A DNA stretch of 64,000 nt from J054 sp965223095 (GCA_965223095.1 OZ244979.1:3224001-3288000); one strand, 5' to 3'. Shown: positions 25,471 through 35,049, counted from the stretch's first letter. Notes: generated by a model not told the origin, from the sequence alone. Translations and numbers: made by a program.

Positions 25471-26319
25471 TCAAGCGCCTAGGGCTATGACGCCAAGATA
25501 CAAACTCTCATCCTGCAGTTCGAAGAGCTTGGAGGCACTGCCCAACGAACTCGACACAAGCAACTCGTACTGACCGCTATTAGGCTCAAGCCCGTCAATC
25601 TTGAATTCGCCGAAGGTATCCGTGGTCGCGCGCCCGACTTCATTACCGCCGAGCTTCAAAACCACTTCCACATCCGCACCACATTCTTCAACACCGTCGA
25701 CCTGCTCAACCACCGTACCACCGATGAAACAATGCGTCATCAAATGCAGATTCTTATAGTAGATACGAGGATTCGTACCCAACTCCGGCTGCAAAACCTG
25801 CAAGCCTTCCTCTGCCTTGATCCGCTGCATCTGTTGATCATCAACCTTCAACGAACGAAACACATCCGTCGGACAAGTTTGTTCCGCACGAGTTTGCGTC
25901 CAACCCTCATCCAGCAAATGCGCATCGAAAATCCACGCCTGTGGTAGCTGAAGTTCCTCATTCCAAGACACCGCACCATATGGACAGGCATCGACGATGT
26001 CCTTCTGACCTTTGGCCCGCACCGGATCAATGATAACGATCCCGTCTTCGCGTTTTTTCACGGCGCCGTTCTTAGCCGCCTTGATGCAGGGCGCATCGTC
26101 ACAGTGATTGCACATGACCGGCATAAAGTGCGCATCCACAATGGGATAGCTACCGCGCTCCTTGCGCTCAATCTCAATCCAGTTATGTCCTTGCGGCGGC
26201 TGGGGCGCGGAATATCCGGGAAAGTCATTACCGATATACTCATCCTTCGCCGCTAAGAAACAAACACGGCAGTTATCACAGCGCTCAACGTCGACAATGA
26301 GATTCCACTTGTTAGCCAT
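25471..26319 (-). CDS. ferredoxin-like electron-transfer subunit of a molybdopterin enzyme (transhydroxylase beta-like)
   Basis: 282 residues from ATG 26319, which overlaps the stop of the large subunit (TAATG); an upstream extension to 26343 is unlikely. Eight cysteines form the Fe-S region: C14, C17, C20; C70, C73, C78; C112; C149. Usual relatives have four more, so probably two [4Fe-4S] clusters are bound. Residues ~205-282 form a beta-rich domain (DVEVVLKLGGNEVGRATTD, GEFKIDGL) like a Cna-B/prealbumin domain, a hallmark of the pyrogallol-phloroglucinol transhydroxylase beta subunit. It should shuttle or stabilise the redox state of the partner encoded at 26319-29276. Confidence 0.85.
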   Translation of the reverse strand: MANKWNLIVDVERCDNCRVCFLAAKDEYIGNDFPGYSAPQPPQGHNWIEIERKERGSYPIVDAHFMPVMCNHCDDAPCIKAAKNGAVKKREDGIVIIDPVRAKGQKDIVDACPYGAVSWNEELQLPQAWIFDAHLLDEGWTQTRAEQTCPTDVFRSLKVDDQQMQRIKAEEGLQVLQPELGTNPRIYYKNLHLMTHCFIGGTVVEQVDGVEECGADVEVVLKLGGNEVGRATTDTFGEFKIDGLEPNSGQYELLVSSSLGSASKLFELQDESLYLGVIALGA

Positions 26320-29276
26320 TACGCTGCCTCCACGGGTTTCCAAGTATCAACGCCGGTCCACTTCTCAAACTGAATCAACGTAGAGTTCGGCTTGATTCCA
26401 TGGGATTTCTGGGTAATCGACTTGCTGGGATTGAGTAAATTAACGCAACCCCCCAAGTCCGTGGACATACCCGGCTCACCCGCGGGCCGGTATTCAGCCG
26501 ATGCGGTAGAGGCACTCACCACGCCGGGCCGCAAGCGATCGGTGACTTGTGCCGCGCAAACAATGGAACCGCGATTATTCCAGAGGCGAATGAGGTCATC
26601 GTCTTTAACACCACGCGCCTCGGCATCCTGCTGATTGACCCGCGCAACCAGGTAATAATGACCGTCTACTTTCACACGGTGTTCGCGAATATCGCGCAGC
26701 GAACTGCCCTCGTCGTCGCCCATCACATGGAACGGATACCGCGAATGCGGCGACAGTAACTGCAAGGGATAATCCGCCAGCTCCGCGTCTTTTTCCGAAT
26801 CCTCATAGACCGGCATATATTTGTTGACCGGCGGCCGCTCCGAATCGTCGAACCGCCCTAAGGTTTCGGGCACAAATTCATATTTACCCGATGGCGTTTG
26901 CAAGCCCTCGCCAAAATCGGCCACGTAGTCAGACGGCAAGGGATAAGGCTCGGGAACATCCTTCTTTCGGCCTTCATAGAACCAGTTATAAGCAGTGGGC
27001 GCTCGCGAACCCTCCGGCTCCGGTGGCACGACAAAGTAACCCTTCTTTAGGAACTGACGCCAAGATATGTGTTTCGACACGTCCGACGAGTCGAATACGC
27101 GCTTACACCAATCGAGTTCGGTGTTACCCCCTTCGGAATACACCGCGCCCATATCAAGCTTTTCCGCGATGGCCAAGAAAATGTCGTAATCGGATTTTGA
27201 CTCGCCCAGGGGCTCGATGGCCTTGTGCTGCATGTTGATGACGCGGTGATTACACATGGAATACATATGATGCACATATCCCGCACCCACGTTGAGTTCT
27301 TCACTGATGTCCCAACGCTCAAAAACGGAACAGGCAGGCAAAATCAAATCAGAAAATCTAGTTTCACCCTCATTCCATACCGACTGATTCACCACAAACT
27401 TTAGGTTTTCGTGTTGGTACATCTTCACCCAGCGATTCGCATTCACCATGGTGCCGAAAGATGCACTGCCGTACTTGTAGATCATTTCCACCGGCACATG
27501 TCCTGGCGACGGATAACCGAAGGGGAAAAACTGACCTTGCACCGAGTCCACGGCCGTCAACCAGCCCATGGCTTTGCCGTGCATAATCGCCTCGGGCAAA
27601 TACATACGCGGTATTGCCTGCTTCACCGAGCTCATGGTTACGATGTGTGGCATGCGCTGGTAGTTATTCGCGGCATTGGCACTGTAGACCAAGTCACCGG
27701 ACATACTGCCTTCCGCATAACCCGGGAAATAGAAATTGAAATCTAGCGGCGTACCAAATTGCAGATTGCCGAAGTTGGAACCCGGTTTACCTAAGCCTTG
27801 CATGGCACCCAGAATGGTCATCATGCGCGCCCATTGCACGCCCATGGGCCCGCGACAAGCGCCGCCCACACCGCTACCCCAGCCGCCGGCGCCCAGATAA
27901 GTCTTCTTCTTGCCCCATTCCCGGGCCAGGGCGCGCACTTCGCGAGCCGGTATACCTGTTTCTGATTCTTGCCATTCAGGCGTCTTGGGCACACCGTCGG
28001 TCTCGCCCAACACGTAGGCTTTCCATTCATCAAAGCCCGTGGTGCGCTGCTCTACAAATGCCTTGTCATAGAGATCCTCGGTAATCCAGACATGGCAAAG
28101 GGCCTGGGCAAACGCCGGATCGGTACCCGGCTTGGGCGCAATCCACTTGCCCCCCAAATGTGCCGCCGTGTGATTCATGTACGGATCGATGTGCACCATT
28201 TTGATGCCCAACTCTTTAGCCCAGGCGCGCCGCCGGGTGCCGTCAAATCCGTACGTGGCATCGGGATCGCTGGACCAAAAGACGATCATTTCTGCTTCTT
28301 TGAGGCAGTCTTCAACAGTGCCATAGGGCTCCGCGGCACCCAGCCGCATGCTGTTACCCCAGTGGTGCATCGCGCCCCAAAACCAACCTTCCCAACTGTC
28401 GGGATTGTGCACGAGCTTGGTAACGCCAATCAGATTCCAGAAACGGTTAAAGGCGCTAAGATAATGACCCAGGTTACCCCACTGATGATGGGACCCATTG
28501 GCGACGGCGATGGCGCCGGGACCCACTGCTTTACAGCGCTTAATTTCTTTTGAGACTATGTCCAGCGCTTCTTCCCAACTGATGCGAACGAATTCTGACT
28601 TCCCGCGATTGTGAATATTGCGTTCGCCGTCGGGATCAAAATCCACTCGTTTCATGGGATATAAGAGTCGCTCTTTCGAATACACCATGGATTTCTGGCA
28701 GATGCCATGGGCGGGCAAAGAGGTCTTGCGCGGGGGCGTCAAGGTTTTGCCGCGCGCCTTGATGGACCAGGGCTGCGCATCGTCGTCGTCAAACTCGATG
28801 GGCGTGGTTCTAATAATTTTGCCGTCTTTCACATAGACAAAAATCGGCCCGCCATTGGTGCCGTTGGTATAACGCGTGACACCGTTACCCATATCGGTGC
28901 CGCTTTTCCAGGTCATGGTTTCCATGCGAGCAAGGGTGGACATGAACCAAACGGCCAAGTCGTCAGGTCCATCCATGCCAATCTTGAAGTTCTTTGCCGC
29001 ATCGATACGAACCAACTGCTCGAACGGTGGAGTCATGAACTCTTCGGCAATCGCTTTGTTCTTGAACCAGATCGTAATATCGGGATTAGGATGCAGGCCG
29101 CCCTTGGAACTGATATCGCCATTGTCGAGCTGAATCCACCGCCCCAAGGGTTGGTCCTTCAGCTTGAATTGGGCAATGACATTCCGCTCTTTAAGCAGTG
29201 CTGCAAACTCTGGGTAGACGCGAGCCGTTACTCGCATTGCTTGCGGGATACCCCAAAGTATCATCGAAATATTCAT
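26319..29276 (-). CDS. molybdopterin oxidoreductase, pyrogallol-phloroglucinol transhydroxylase-like large subunit, with N-terminal SCP2-like domain
   Basis: A 985-residue protein with AGGAGAG before ATG 29276. Residues ~1-120 resemble an SCP2 lipid-binding domain (NPDITIWFKN, NFKIGMDGPDDLAVWF). The rest is a DMSO-reductase-family chain: RISWEEALDI, FWSSDPDATYG, GGWGSGVGGACRGPMG and NEGETRFSDLILPA. No N-terminal Cys cluster motif is present. HNPDSWEGW (Asp293-Ser294) and GSHHQWG (His263/264) correspond to the Mo-ligand Ser, Asp and His of transhydroxylase as I recall them. It would move or add hydroxyl groups on a polyhydroxylated ring. No TAT or Sec signal is visible, so it is cytoplasmic. 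Confidence 0.85.
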   Translation of the reverse strand: MNISMILWGIPQAMRVTARVYPEFAALLKERNVIAQFKLKDQPLGRWIQLDNGDISSKGGLHPNPDITIWFKNKAIAEEFMTPPFEQLVRIDAAKNFKIGMDGPDDLAVWFMSTLARMETMTWKSGTDMGNGVTRYTNGTNGGPIFVYVKDGKIIRTTPIEFDDDDAQPWSIKARGKTLTPPRKTSLPAHGICQKSMVYSKERLLYPMKRVDFDPDGERNIHNRGKSEFVRISWEEALDIVSKEIKRCKAVGPGAIAVANGSHHQWGNLGHYLSAFNRFWNLIGVTKLVHNPDSWEGWFWGAMHHWGNSMRLGAAEPYGTVEDCLKEAEMIVFWSSDPDATYGFDGTRRRAWAKELGIKMVHIDPYMNHTAAHLGGKWIAPKPGTDPAFAQALCHVWITEDLYDKAFVEQRTTGFDEWKAYVLGETDGVPKTPEWQESETGIPAREVRALAREWGKKKTYLGAGGWGSGVGGACRGPMGVQWARMMTILGAMQGLGKPGSNFGNLQFGTPLDFNFYFPGYAEGSMSGDLVYSANAANNYQRMPHIVTMSSVKQAIPRMYLPEAIMHGKAMGWLTAVDSVQGQFFPFGYPSPGHVPVEMIYKYGSASFGTMVNANRWVKMYQHENLKFVVNQSVWNEGETRFSDLILPACSVFERWDISEELNVGAGYVHHMYSMCNHRVINMQHKAIEPLGESKSDYDIFLAIAEKLDMGAVYSEGGNTELDWCKRVFDSSDVSKHISWRQFLKKGYFVVPPEPEGSRAPTAYNWFYEGRKKDVPEPYPLPSDYVADFGEGLQTPSGKYEFVPETLGRFDDSERPPVNKYMPVYEDSEKDAELADYPLQLLSPHSRYPFHVMGDDEGSSLRDIREHRVKVDGHYYLVARVNQQDAEARGVKDDDLIRLWNNRGSIVCAAQVTDRLRPGVVSASTASAEYRPAGEPGMSTDLGGCVNLLNPSKSITQKSHGIKPNSTLIQFEKWTGVDTWKPVEAA

Positions 29277-29681
29277 CTGACTCTCCTGCTCTGCGCGCCG
29301 CTAATTCTGCGCCCGCGGCCGGTGACTGGTAACCGGCGTTTCGCCGGCGACTCGTAACCTTGCCCGGGTGAATAAACCCAGCCCGGTCGATGCCGCCTCC
29401 GCCACTCTCTACAGGCCCCAAAGTGTTCGTATTCTTGCCGACTGGCCCGAGCTATACACTATAACTTCCCATGATTGCCCGTGGTGACAAATGTCAGTAG
29501 CGGCGGACACAAGGTCATTGACCGCACACGGCGCGGGCCGCCGGGTCGGCAGGGGCGCGAATGAGTTGGCGCCATCCGAGAAGCACGGTGTGGCGGCGCG
29601 ATTCGCAAACCGTCAGCCCGAAGCGACTGGTACAAGCCAGGCAAAGGGCATACCGAATCCACCGGCTAGCCGGGCATCAAG
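29277..29681. other. intergenic stretch with a 12-bp palindrome near the VOC gene stop
   Basis: About 405 bases between two minus-strand genes, GC-rich, with no gene recognised. The self-complementary CCGGCTAGCCGG lies at 29662-29673, just after the VOC stop. It has no loop or T-run, so it is not a normal terminator. Confidence 0.4.
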
Positions 29682-30677
29682 CTAAATTGCTTGAAATATC
29701 TCCTGCAGCGCGTCGCTGCCGGGATTGCGAACCAGCGCGGACTTGCAGCGACCCCGTCCCGGCAGATCAAGTTCCATCGCTTCTGAAAAAACCGCTGCCC
29801 CCACTGCATCGCAAGCATTCATCGCGGCATCCAGATCGGGCACTTCGAAGCACTGCACCAGATAGCCAATGTTAGGTGGCTGCGCATCGGGCACCAGATT
29901 CGGCACTGCGTAGTTCATCGGTGCCGCCAGCGCGATTTTTCCGTACTCGTGATTACCCTGCACCAGCACGCTATGGGTCCGAGAATCCTCGGGTAAATTG
30001 AGGGCCCGATTGGTTTCCGCACCCTCTAGTACAGACTCTACAAACAGTTTCATACCCAAGGGCCCGTAGTAGAACGCCAGCGCCTTGTCCATGTCGAGGA
30101 CACTGTGGGCCGTGGTCACCACGGCGGTGAAGCCCGTTGCGGTGCGACCGTATTCAGCGACAAATTCGTGAATATGCCCAACCATAGTTTGCGGGTCCTT
30201 GGTCAGCAACTCCACCAAATTTATTACCACACCATCCGGCCCATCAAAAGCGACCTCCATGGTCTCACCCACGGCGGCTCCGAAATTGTTATAGGCAGGC
30301 TCGCTCCAAAATTGAAAGCCTTGCGCACTCAGTTGCTCATAATCCTTGGCGATGTCACGGGTATACAAATTCAAATTAAATAAACCCGTGGCCCGGCGTA
30401 CGCCCGCCGCGCGCACCAATTTACGCCCTGGTACATCGAACTCGATCAACTGAATTCGACCGACGGCATCAGGACCATGGGCCAGAAAAGCGCAGCTCGC
30501 TTTAGCCCCACTGGGTAGATGCCAATAGCGCTCAAAGTCCGCCCCCGCCCATTTGCCAGACTCGATCACCTCCAAGCCCAAGGTATCGGCATAGAAGCGA
30601 AGTGAAGTATCGAGGTTTTCGACACTGATCACCACGACACTCACGGGTGCTGAGACCTTATTGTCATTGTTATTCAT
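29682..30677 (-). CDS. two-domain VOC (glyoxalase/extradiol dioxygenase-fold) protein
   Basis: 331 residues from ATG 30677, which has AGGAAG upstream; a GTG at 30683 is the alternative. Domain 1 (~10-150) begins VSVVVISVENLDTSLRFY; domain 2 (~165-330) begins TGFTAVVTTAHSVLDMDKALAFY. The two-module layout is that of ring-cleaving dioxygenases and glyoxalases. Typical metal ligands (His, Glu) are only partly recognisable, so catalysis is uncertain. It sits next to the transhydroxylase-like and Rieske genes, consistent with aromatic ring processing. Confidence 0.78.
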   Translation of the reverse strand: MNNNDNKVSAPVSVVVISVENLDTSLRFYADTLGLEVIESGKWAGADFERYWHLPSGAKASCAFLAHGPDAVGRIQLIEFDVPGRKLVRAAGVRRATGLFNLNLYTRDIAKDYEQLSAQGFQFWSEPAYNNFGAAVGETMEVAFDGPDGVVINLVELLTKDPQTMVGHIHEFVAEYGRTATGFTAVVTTAHSVLDMDKALAFYYGPLGMKLFVESVLEGAETNRALNLPEDSRTHSVLVQGNHEYGKIALAAPMNYAVPNLVPDAQPPNIGYLVQCFEVPDLDAAMNACDAVGAAVFSEAMELDLPGRGRCKSALVRNPGSDALQEIFQAI

Positions 30678-30877
30678 AAGCACTTCCTAAATCGCTGGCT
30701 GATTATCCCGCTTTAGTCGGATTCTATATAAATAATCGGCACGAAGTACGCGAACGGGCTAATGCGACGAATTCATCGTCAGCCACACGGAATCCAAGCT
30801 GCGCCCTTTTGCCGCGCTCAATGTGTTGACTGATCAGCCCATCAAGAACTCAGGCCGAATACGGGTATTTTCTCTTA

Positions 30878-31363
30878 TCACGCCGAGTGCTCTTTAAGCT
30901 GCCGCTCCATGATAAGCACCTCGAGTCCATGATTATTCACACGGTCTGTGGGTTTCCAACCCAGATCGGTATAGAGCCCGCCATCGAGTTGCTCGGTCTG
31001 TAGATGTAGCCTGCTGATCCCATAATGTGGTGCGAGCAGGGCAAGGTCCTCCACAATGCGTGAACCAATGCCTTGTCCTCGATGGGCCTTGGCGACGTAC
31101 ACGCCGCCAATCCAATACTCCTTCGCTGGAAAAATGTCTTCCATTTCATGGAACTTTAGTTGCGCCGCGCCAACCACTTCATGATCAAGTGTGGCGACTC
31201 GGATCAACGGCAGCCGCCCACGATTCAGCGACGACTGTAAACGCACCGCTGACCGGCTTATGGTTTCATCGGCGATGAGATGACCCCATTGATCAAAGTA
31301 CCATTTCGCAATAATGGGCAGCGCCGCTACTCGATCGGCCAGAAAATGAAACTCAATTGTCAT
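30878..31363 (-). CDS. GNAT-family N-acetyltransferase
   Basis: 161 residues from ATG 31363. The acetyl-CoA loop is VAKAHRGQGIGSRIVEDL (about 91-108), preceded by the YWIGGVYV strand and followed by LHLQTEQL and YTDLGWKP. The substrate is unknown. It is the first of a run of small single-enzyme genes with no obvious pathway link. Confidence 0.85.
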   Translation of the reverse strand: MTIEFHFLADRVAALPIIAKWYFDQWGHLIADETISRSAVRLQSSLNRGRLPLIRVATLDHEVVGAAQLKFHEMEDIFPAKEYWIGGVYVAKAHRGQGIGSRIVEDLALLAPHYGISRLHLQTEQLDGGLYTDLGWKPTDRVNNHGLEVLIMERQLKEHSA

Positions 31364-31821
31364 CGCATGAAAACATCGGAAACATCAGTAGCGATCCTTG
31401 GAGAACTCTATACACTAAAAAATAGCCTGTGCATCAGGCCACGCAACCAACTTGCTCGTGGGTATGTGCTGGACATGGTAACCGAAGCATCGCCCGGATT
31501 TGGCTACTCTTATGATGCAGCTTCCGCTGTGCAGAAAATCTGGGAGCCTGACGTATCAAACCCAAACGCCGCGTAGCGTTGCGAGGTCGGGCCGCTTGTG
31601 CGACTCCAGGGAAAGAAATTTAAAGAAAAATGAAACGCTTGGTGTGAGTTCAGGTACGTGCGTCCGCGCAGACTTATAGAATTTGCGCAGCAAAGTCAGG
31701 GAAGCGCAAAATTTGCAGGATAATCTGGATGCCGAACTTGCGACCAAGCACCCATGGGAACGGCTGTTGACATGACAAGCCGTAAGTGACAGTGACAAAA
31801 CAAGCCGACTGATTAAACAGA
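31364..31821. other. intergenic stretch without recognised gene
   Basis: About 458 bases. A plus-strand frame (31280-31576) and a minus-strand frame (31556-31798) are open, but neither has a domain, a clear start or a neighbour that would support it. Confidence 0.45.
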
Positions 31822-32280
31822 TCAGGTGCCACCGACCTTTTTAGCCAACTCGATTAGCTCAGAAAACGGTGGCTGTTCCTGATACACCGGTACATCGCCG
31901 CCGAGATCCAGCCAAGACTGCGCACTTCGATACCAAAGATGGGCTATTGGGCGAAGTTCGGAGGTATCGGCCAAGGTACCCGGTTTAAGTGCAATTATCC
32001 CAGGATGCTCAGGCGAGCTAAACCAAATAGCGGTACCACATTTTGCACAGTGATACCGACGCATGCTGTTGTGGTCCGTTGAAAACTCGTTAACCTCTAT
32101 GTCGCCACTAATCAACTCTAGGTTTTCGCGATTCAAAACCATCGACAAACCGAATGCAGACCCCGATAGCGCTTGACAGTCCGTGCAGTGACAAGCGTGC
32201 ACACTTAGTGGCACTCCGGTCACCTTGTATCGAGCCGCGCCGCATGTACAGTTACCAAGCTTTTGCGTGTCGTTTTGCAT
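31822..32280 (-). CDS. GFA-family (glutathione-dependent formaldehyde-activating type) zinc protein
   Basis: 152 residues from ATG 32280; a TTG at 32292 would add four. Zinc-binding cysteines are seen in GNCTCGAA, HACHCTDCQ and YHCAKCGTAIWF, the classic GFA (CENP-V/Gfa) pattern. Members bind zinc and some act on S-hydroxymethyl-glutathione; a formaldehyde role is not proven for most. It precedes the MOSC gene in the reverse orientation of transcription (MOSC at 32377 is upstream). Confidence 0.88.
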   Translation of the reverse strand: MQNDTQKLGNCTCGAARYKVTGVPLSVHACHCTDCQALSGSAFGLSMVLNRENLELISGDIEVNEFSTDHNSMRRYHCAKCGTAIWFSSPEHPGIIALKPGTLADTSELRPIAHLWYRSAQSWLDLGGDVPVYQEQPPFSELIELAKKVGGT

Positions 32281-32376
32281 GATCGCAGTCAATGGTGAAA
32301 ACGGGGATGGTCAAAAAGCCAATATAGGTCGAATCGCGATTCAATGCCTACCCGGTATTTGCAAGCTATCCATCTC

Positions 32377-32922
32377 TCAAACCGGCCTAAGTGCAATATG
32401 CGGGGTCTGTGGTAGCTCTACATTAATTAGGTCGCCGACGCGTACTACCCCGCCAAGCAAAACGATACTCATTACTCCGGCTTTTCGTATGATTCGACCG
32501 TCAGCATCTCTGTCCAGCGTCGCCTGCATTAGTCCGGAATGGATTTCCTCCAGCTGAGCACAAGGGTTTCGCAACCCTTTGACTTCAAGTACCGCGGCGT
32601 CACCAACCGTCAGCTTCGTACCTTGCGGAAGGCTCAAAATATCAATGCCTTTGGTCGTGATATTTTCACCCAACTGACCCGGATTGATGGGAAAGCCCCT
32701 TGCCCCAAGTTCTGCAAAAAGTTCGGCGTGAATCAAATGAACCTGCCTAAAATTAGGCTGCGATGGGTCGTGAGCGACTCTGGAACGATGCTTGACTGTT
32801 TCACCGCAGTGCGCGTCTCCCTCAACACCCAACCCCGCAAGTAAGCGGATACTTTTCAAATTTGGCTTACTAAAGGAATGCCTTGGACTGGCTGATACAG
32901 CGATGACTGAGCCGCTAGACAT
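32377..32922 (-). CDS. MOSC-domain protein
   Basis: 181 residues. The MOSC fold is recognised by GVEGDAHCG, RQVHLIHAELF, PGQLGENITTKGIDIL, KGLRNPCAQLE and a conserved Cys within RNPCAQ. MOSC proteins bind a molybdenum or sulfur carrier and act in sulfur transfer or N-hydroxy reduction. Together with the Mo-enzyme pair at 25.5-29.3 kb this could point to Mo-cofactor chemistry nearby, but the link is only by proximity. Confidence 0.88.
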   Translation of the reverse strand: MSSGSVIAVSASPRHSFSKPNLKSIRLLAGLGVEGDAHCGETVKHRSRVAHDPSQPNFRQVHLIHAELFAELGARGFPINPGQLGENITTKGIDILSLPQGTKLTVGDAAVLEVKGLRNPCAQLEEIHSGLMQATLDRDADGRIIRKAGVMSIVLLGGVVRVGDLINVELPQTPHIALRPV

Positions 32923-33109
32923 TTTAGATCACCAAATATCCATCACATACAGGCCTACGGCGGGGAAAATTTTGCGCCAGCCAACAACTGCAGCGCAGTA
33001 TCAGATCGCTTGCTTGTGGTGACCGGGCTCAGTAAACACTATCTCGGTTACGACTCATAGCGACATCGATAACAAGCTGCAATTCTCCGATCGAGGACAG
33101 CGCGGTTTG

Positions 33110-33613
33110 TTACCTTCCATTTTCTACTAGCCACTCCGCCCACCCCGTCGGTAGCTCTTCGATTCCAGTCATTTCTTTAAATTTCTCCGGGGAGACGGGA
33201 ATGACCTTGAATCTGCCCTCGGCGAGGAGATTTCCGTTCGAATCGCGCGCCTCCGCAAGAACTTTTATAGCATCCCAGTCGCCGCCCTTACTCGCGATAG
33301 TAGCCGATAGCGATAGCGGTTCCGATTGCATGGCAGGACGGTGATACTTCATTTCCGCGGATCGAAGCACCCACATTGCTTTTGTGCCACATAACGCCAT
33401 GCCACACCACGTAGCCATGCAATCGAGCGCCGTGTAAATGGTGCCGCCGTGGGTGATACCCGGAAACCCGACCATATGATCTTGCGCTCGAAATTCACCC
33501 AGGATTCGCTCGGCATTCGTGGGATCTCGGCGCACTGAAACATGCAAACCACCTGGATTATCTTGGCCACAACCAAAGCAAACGTTACCAGCTAGTTCTA
33601 GCTCTCGTATCAT
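33110..33613 (-). CDS. PaaI-like hotdog thioesterase
   Basis: 167 residues from ATG 33613, which has GGAG about six bases upstream; an ATG at 33739 would add 42 poorly conserved residues. CFGCGQDNPGGLHV and GFPGITHGGTIYTALDC (the catalytic Asp within the HGG-x-x-x-x-x-x-D pattern) identify the hotdog fold. It would hydrolyse an acyl-CoA, perhaps aromatic. The gene is isolated on the minus strand upstream of the GFA/MOSC pair. Confidence 0.78.
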   Translation of the reverse strand: MIRELELAGNVCFGCGQDNPGGLHVSVRRDPTNAERILGEFRAQDHMVGFPGITHGGTIYTALDCMATWCGMALCGTKAMWVLRSAEMKYHRPAMQSEPLSLSATIASKGGDWDAIKVLAEARDSNGNLLAEGRFKVIPVSPEKFKEMTGIEELPTGWAEWLVENGR

Positions 33614-33823
33614 CGCATCTCCGTTCGTGCTCCGCTCGAGGCCACCTACCGCCTTGAACAGCAGCCAGCCGAAAGGCTGGGTCGGCGACCGCAGAAAGCG
33701 TAATGATTGCGCTGGCGATGGGGCAAATGCGTCACTCATGATAGTGCGAAACTACTATTTTACTGCCCAGAATTGCGAAGTTCGAATGTCCGCTTACGGC
33801 GGCGGGCACTTGTCGCAATAAAC

Positions 33824-34651
33824 CTACGCATCGACATACTCTTCCTTGTCGTAGCCCAAGGCTTCGTGCAACTGACGCACAGCGCGTAGCCTCTCCCCAT
33901 CAATTTGCAGTGCCTGCGATTCCCTCCATCGGCCCACAGATGAGGAATGTAGCGATTTGGTCCGTTTGATCTTCCAGTCGCCGGGGCCCGGCAAATGCGA
34001 CAGATTAAATGCTGCATCCAGCAAATCTTCTTTCCACGACAACTGGAGAAAATCGAATAGAGCGGCGAGGGTTGAGTACGGGCTCAGGACCAGATCCTCA
34101 TAGCGTACAGAAATCGCTCGATCTGCGTGAGCATGCTGAAAATCTAGCAATGCACTCTCGTTATGCAGCCAGTAGTCGACCACACCAGCCGCAGCCTCTC
34201 CGTTCGCGCCCTGCACAAAGTCGGCGAATCCGAAGCTGTCTCCATCCGGAACCTTTTCAATCGCCTCCAGTGCGGATCGTTGATGGTCAAAGGCATTTCG
34301 GTGCAGGCAAACAAATTGAGCATCGGGGAACACCTTAAGAACGGTTTCGACATTCTCCAAGCTTGAAACAGACTTATCGCAAAAACGCGCTTTTCCAGCT
34401 CGGCTCAGGCTACTCGCAACGATTCCAGCCGCCAATGCGGCAACCGCCTCCGCCGATTGCTCCTCGACCGTCCCTTCGTCACTTGAGAGACGAAAAAAAA
34501 GATTTTTCGACATGTATCGCGCCACCTGTGACAGGATCGCGGCCAAATGCAGTTCAGGTGGGCAAAAGACAGACGGATGAGCGTCAAGAATGTAGCGAAG
34601 CAGCGTAGACCCACTCCGCGAATAGCAGAGAACAACAATGATTGGTTCCAT
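33824..34651 (-). CDS. sulfotransferase-family protein
   Basis: 275 residues beginning MEPIIVVLCYSRSGSTLL; the RSGST loop (12-16) binds the PAPS 5'-phosphosulfate. FVCLHRNAFDHQRSAL is the expected 3'-phosphate strand, and VRYEDLVLSP matches the conserved late motif. It is shorter than the two sulfotransferases in the 5-22 kb cluster and has no TPR or dioxygenase part. The substrate is unknown. Confidence 0.85.
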   Translation of the reverse strand: MEPIIVVLCYSRSGSTLLRYILDAHPSVFCPPELHLAAILSQVARYMSKNLFFRLSSDEGTVEEQSAEAVAALAAGIVASSLSRAGKARFCDKSVSSLENVETVLKVFPDAQFVCLHRNAFDHQRSALEAIEKVPDGDSFGFADFVQGANGEAAAGVVDYWLHNESALLDFQHAHADRAISVRYEDLVLSPYSTLAALFDFLQLSWKEDLLDAAFNLSHLPGPGDWKIKRTKSLHSSSVGRWRESQALQIDGERLRAVRQLHEALGYDKEEYVDA

Positions 34652-34761
34652 GTCTTGTTAATTCAGAATCAGGCCCCGTAGCGCCGCAGGCAGGGGCGGC
34701 CCGCTTTGCGGGACGTCCCGTTTGCGTGGCAAACAATACGCCCTGCCTGGCTATGGGGCAT

Positions 34762-35049
34762 CTATGGCCTGCCACCAGCCGCCAAGTAAACGACCATTGT
34801 CCCAAAGAATCCGGCTAGTAATAGTCCGCCAAATACCAAGGTTGCGAATGCTCCATGACTAACCTGCGGTTTTGAGCGCCACAAAACAAGGAAGAAAACT
34901 GCGAGTTGCACTGGGATTGAATACAGATAGTACACAAGCCCGGATGAGTCGTGTTCGTTGATTCTGACCAGGAAAAACTGCGCGACGGCGATAACGAAGA
35001 AGAACGGTAGCCAAACCAGAACGGCAGTTTTGTTAGCTGAGAGTTTCAT
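34762..35049 (-). CDS. small membrane protein of unknown function
   Basis: 95 residues from ATG 35049 (an in-frame start 11 codons upstream at 35082 looks less natural). Three hydrophobic helices are visible: VWLPFFFVIAVAQFFLV, YYLYSIPVQLAVFFLVL and LVFGGLLLAGFFGTMVVY. I do not recognise the family. It lies between a sulfotransferase and a dipeptidase on the same strand. Confidence 0.5.
   Translation of the reverse strand: MKLSANKTAVLVWLPFFFVIAVAQFFLVRINEHDSSGLVYYLYSIPVQLAVFFLVLWRSKPQVSHGAFATLVFGGLLLAGFFGTMVVYLAAGGRP

Noticed and set aside
27969..29357. Long plus-strand open frames (up to 216 codons) opposite the molybdenum enzyme gene
   Set aside because: They are antisense shadows of a highly constrained GC-rich gene and have no domain or start signal.
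29662..29673. CCGGCTAGCCGG palindrome as a terminator
   Set aside because: It has no loop and no T-run; kept only as a note in the intergenic entry.
31280..31576. Plus-strand frame of 98 codons
   Set aside because: It overlaps the GNAT start, has no recognisable domain and no ribosome-binding site.
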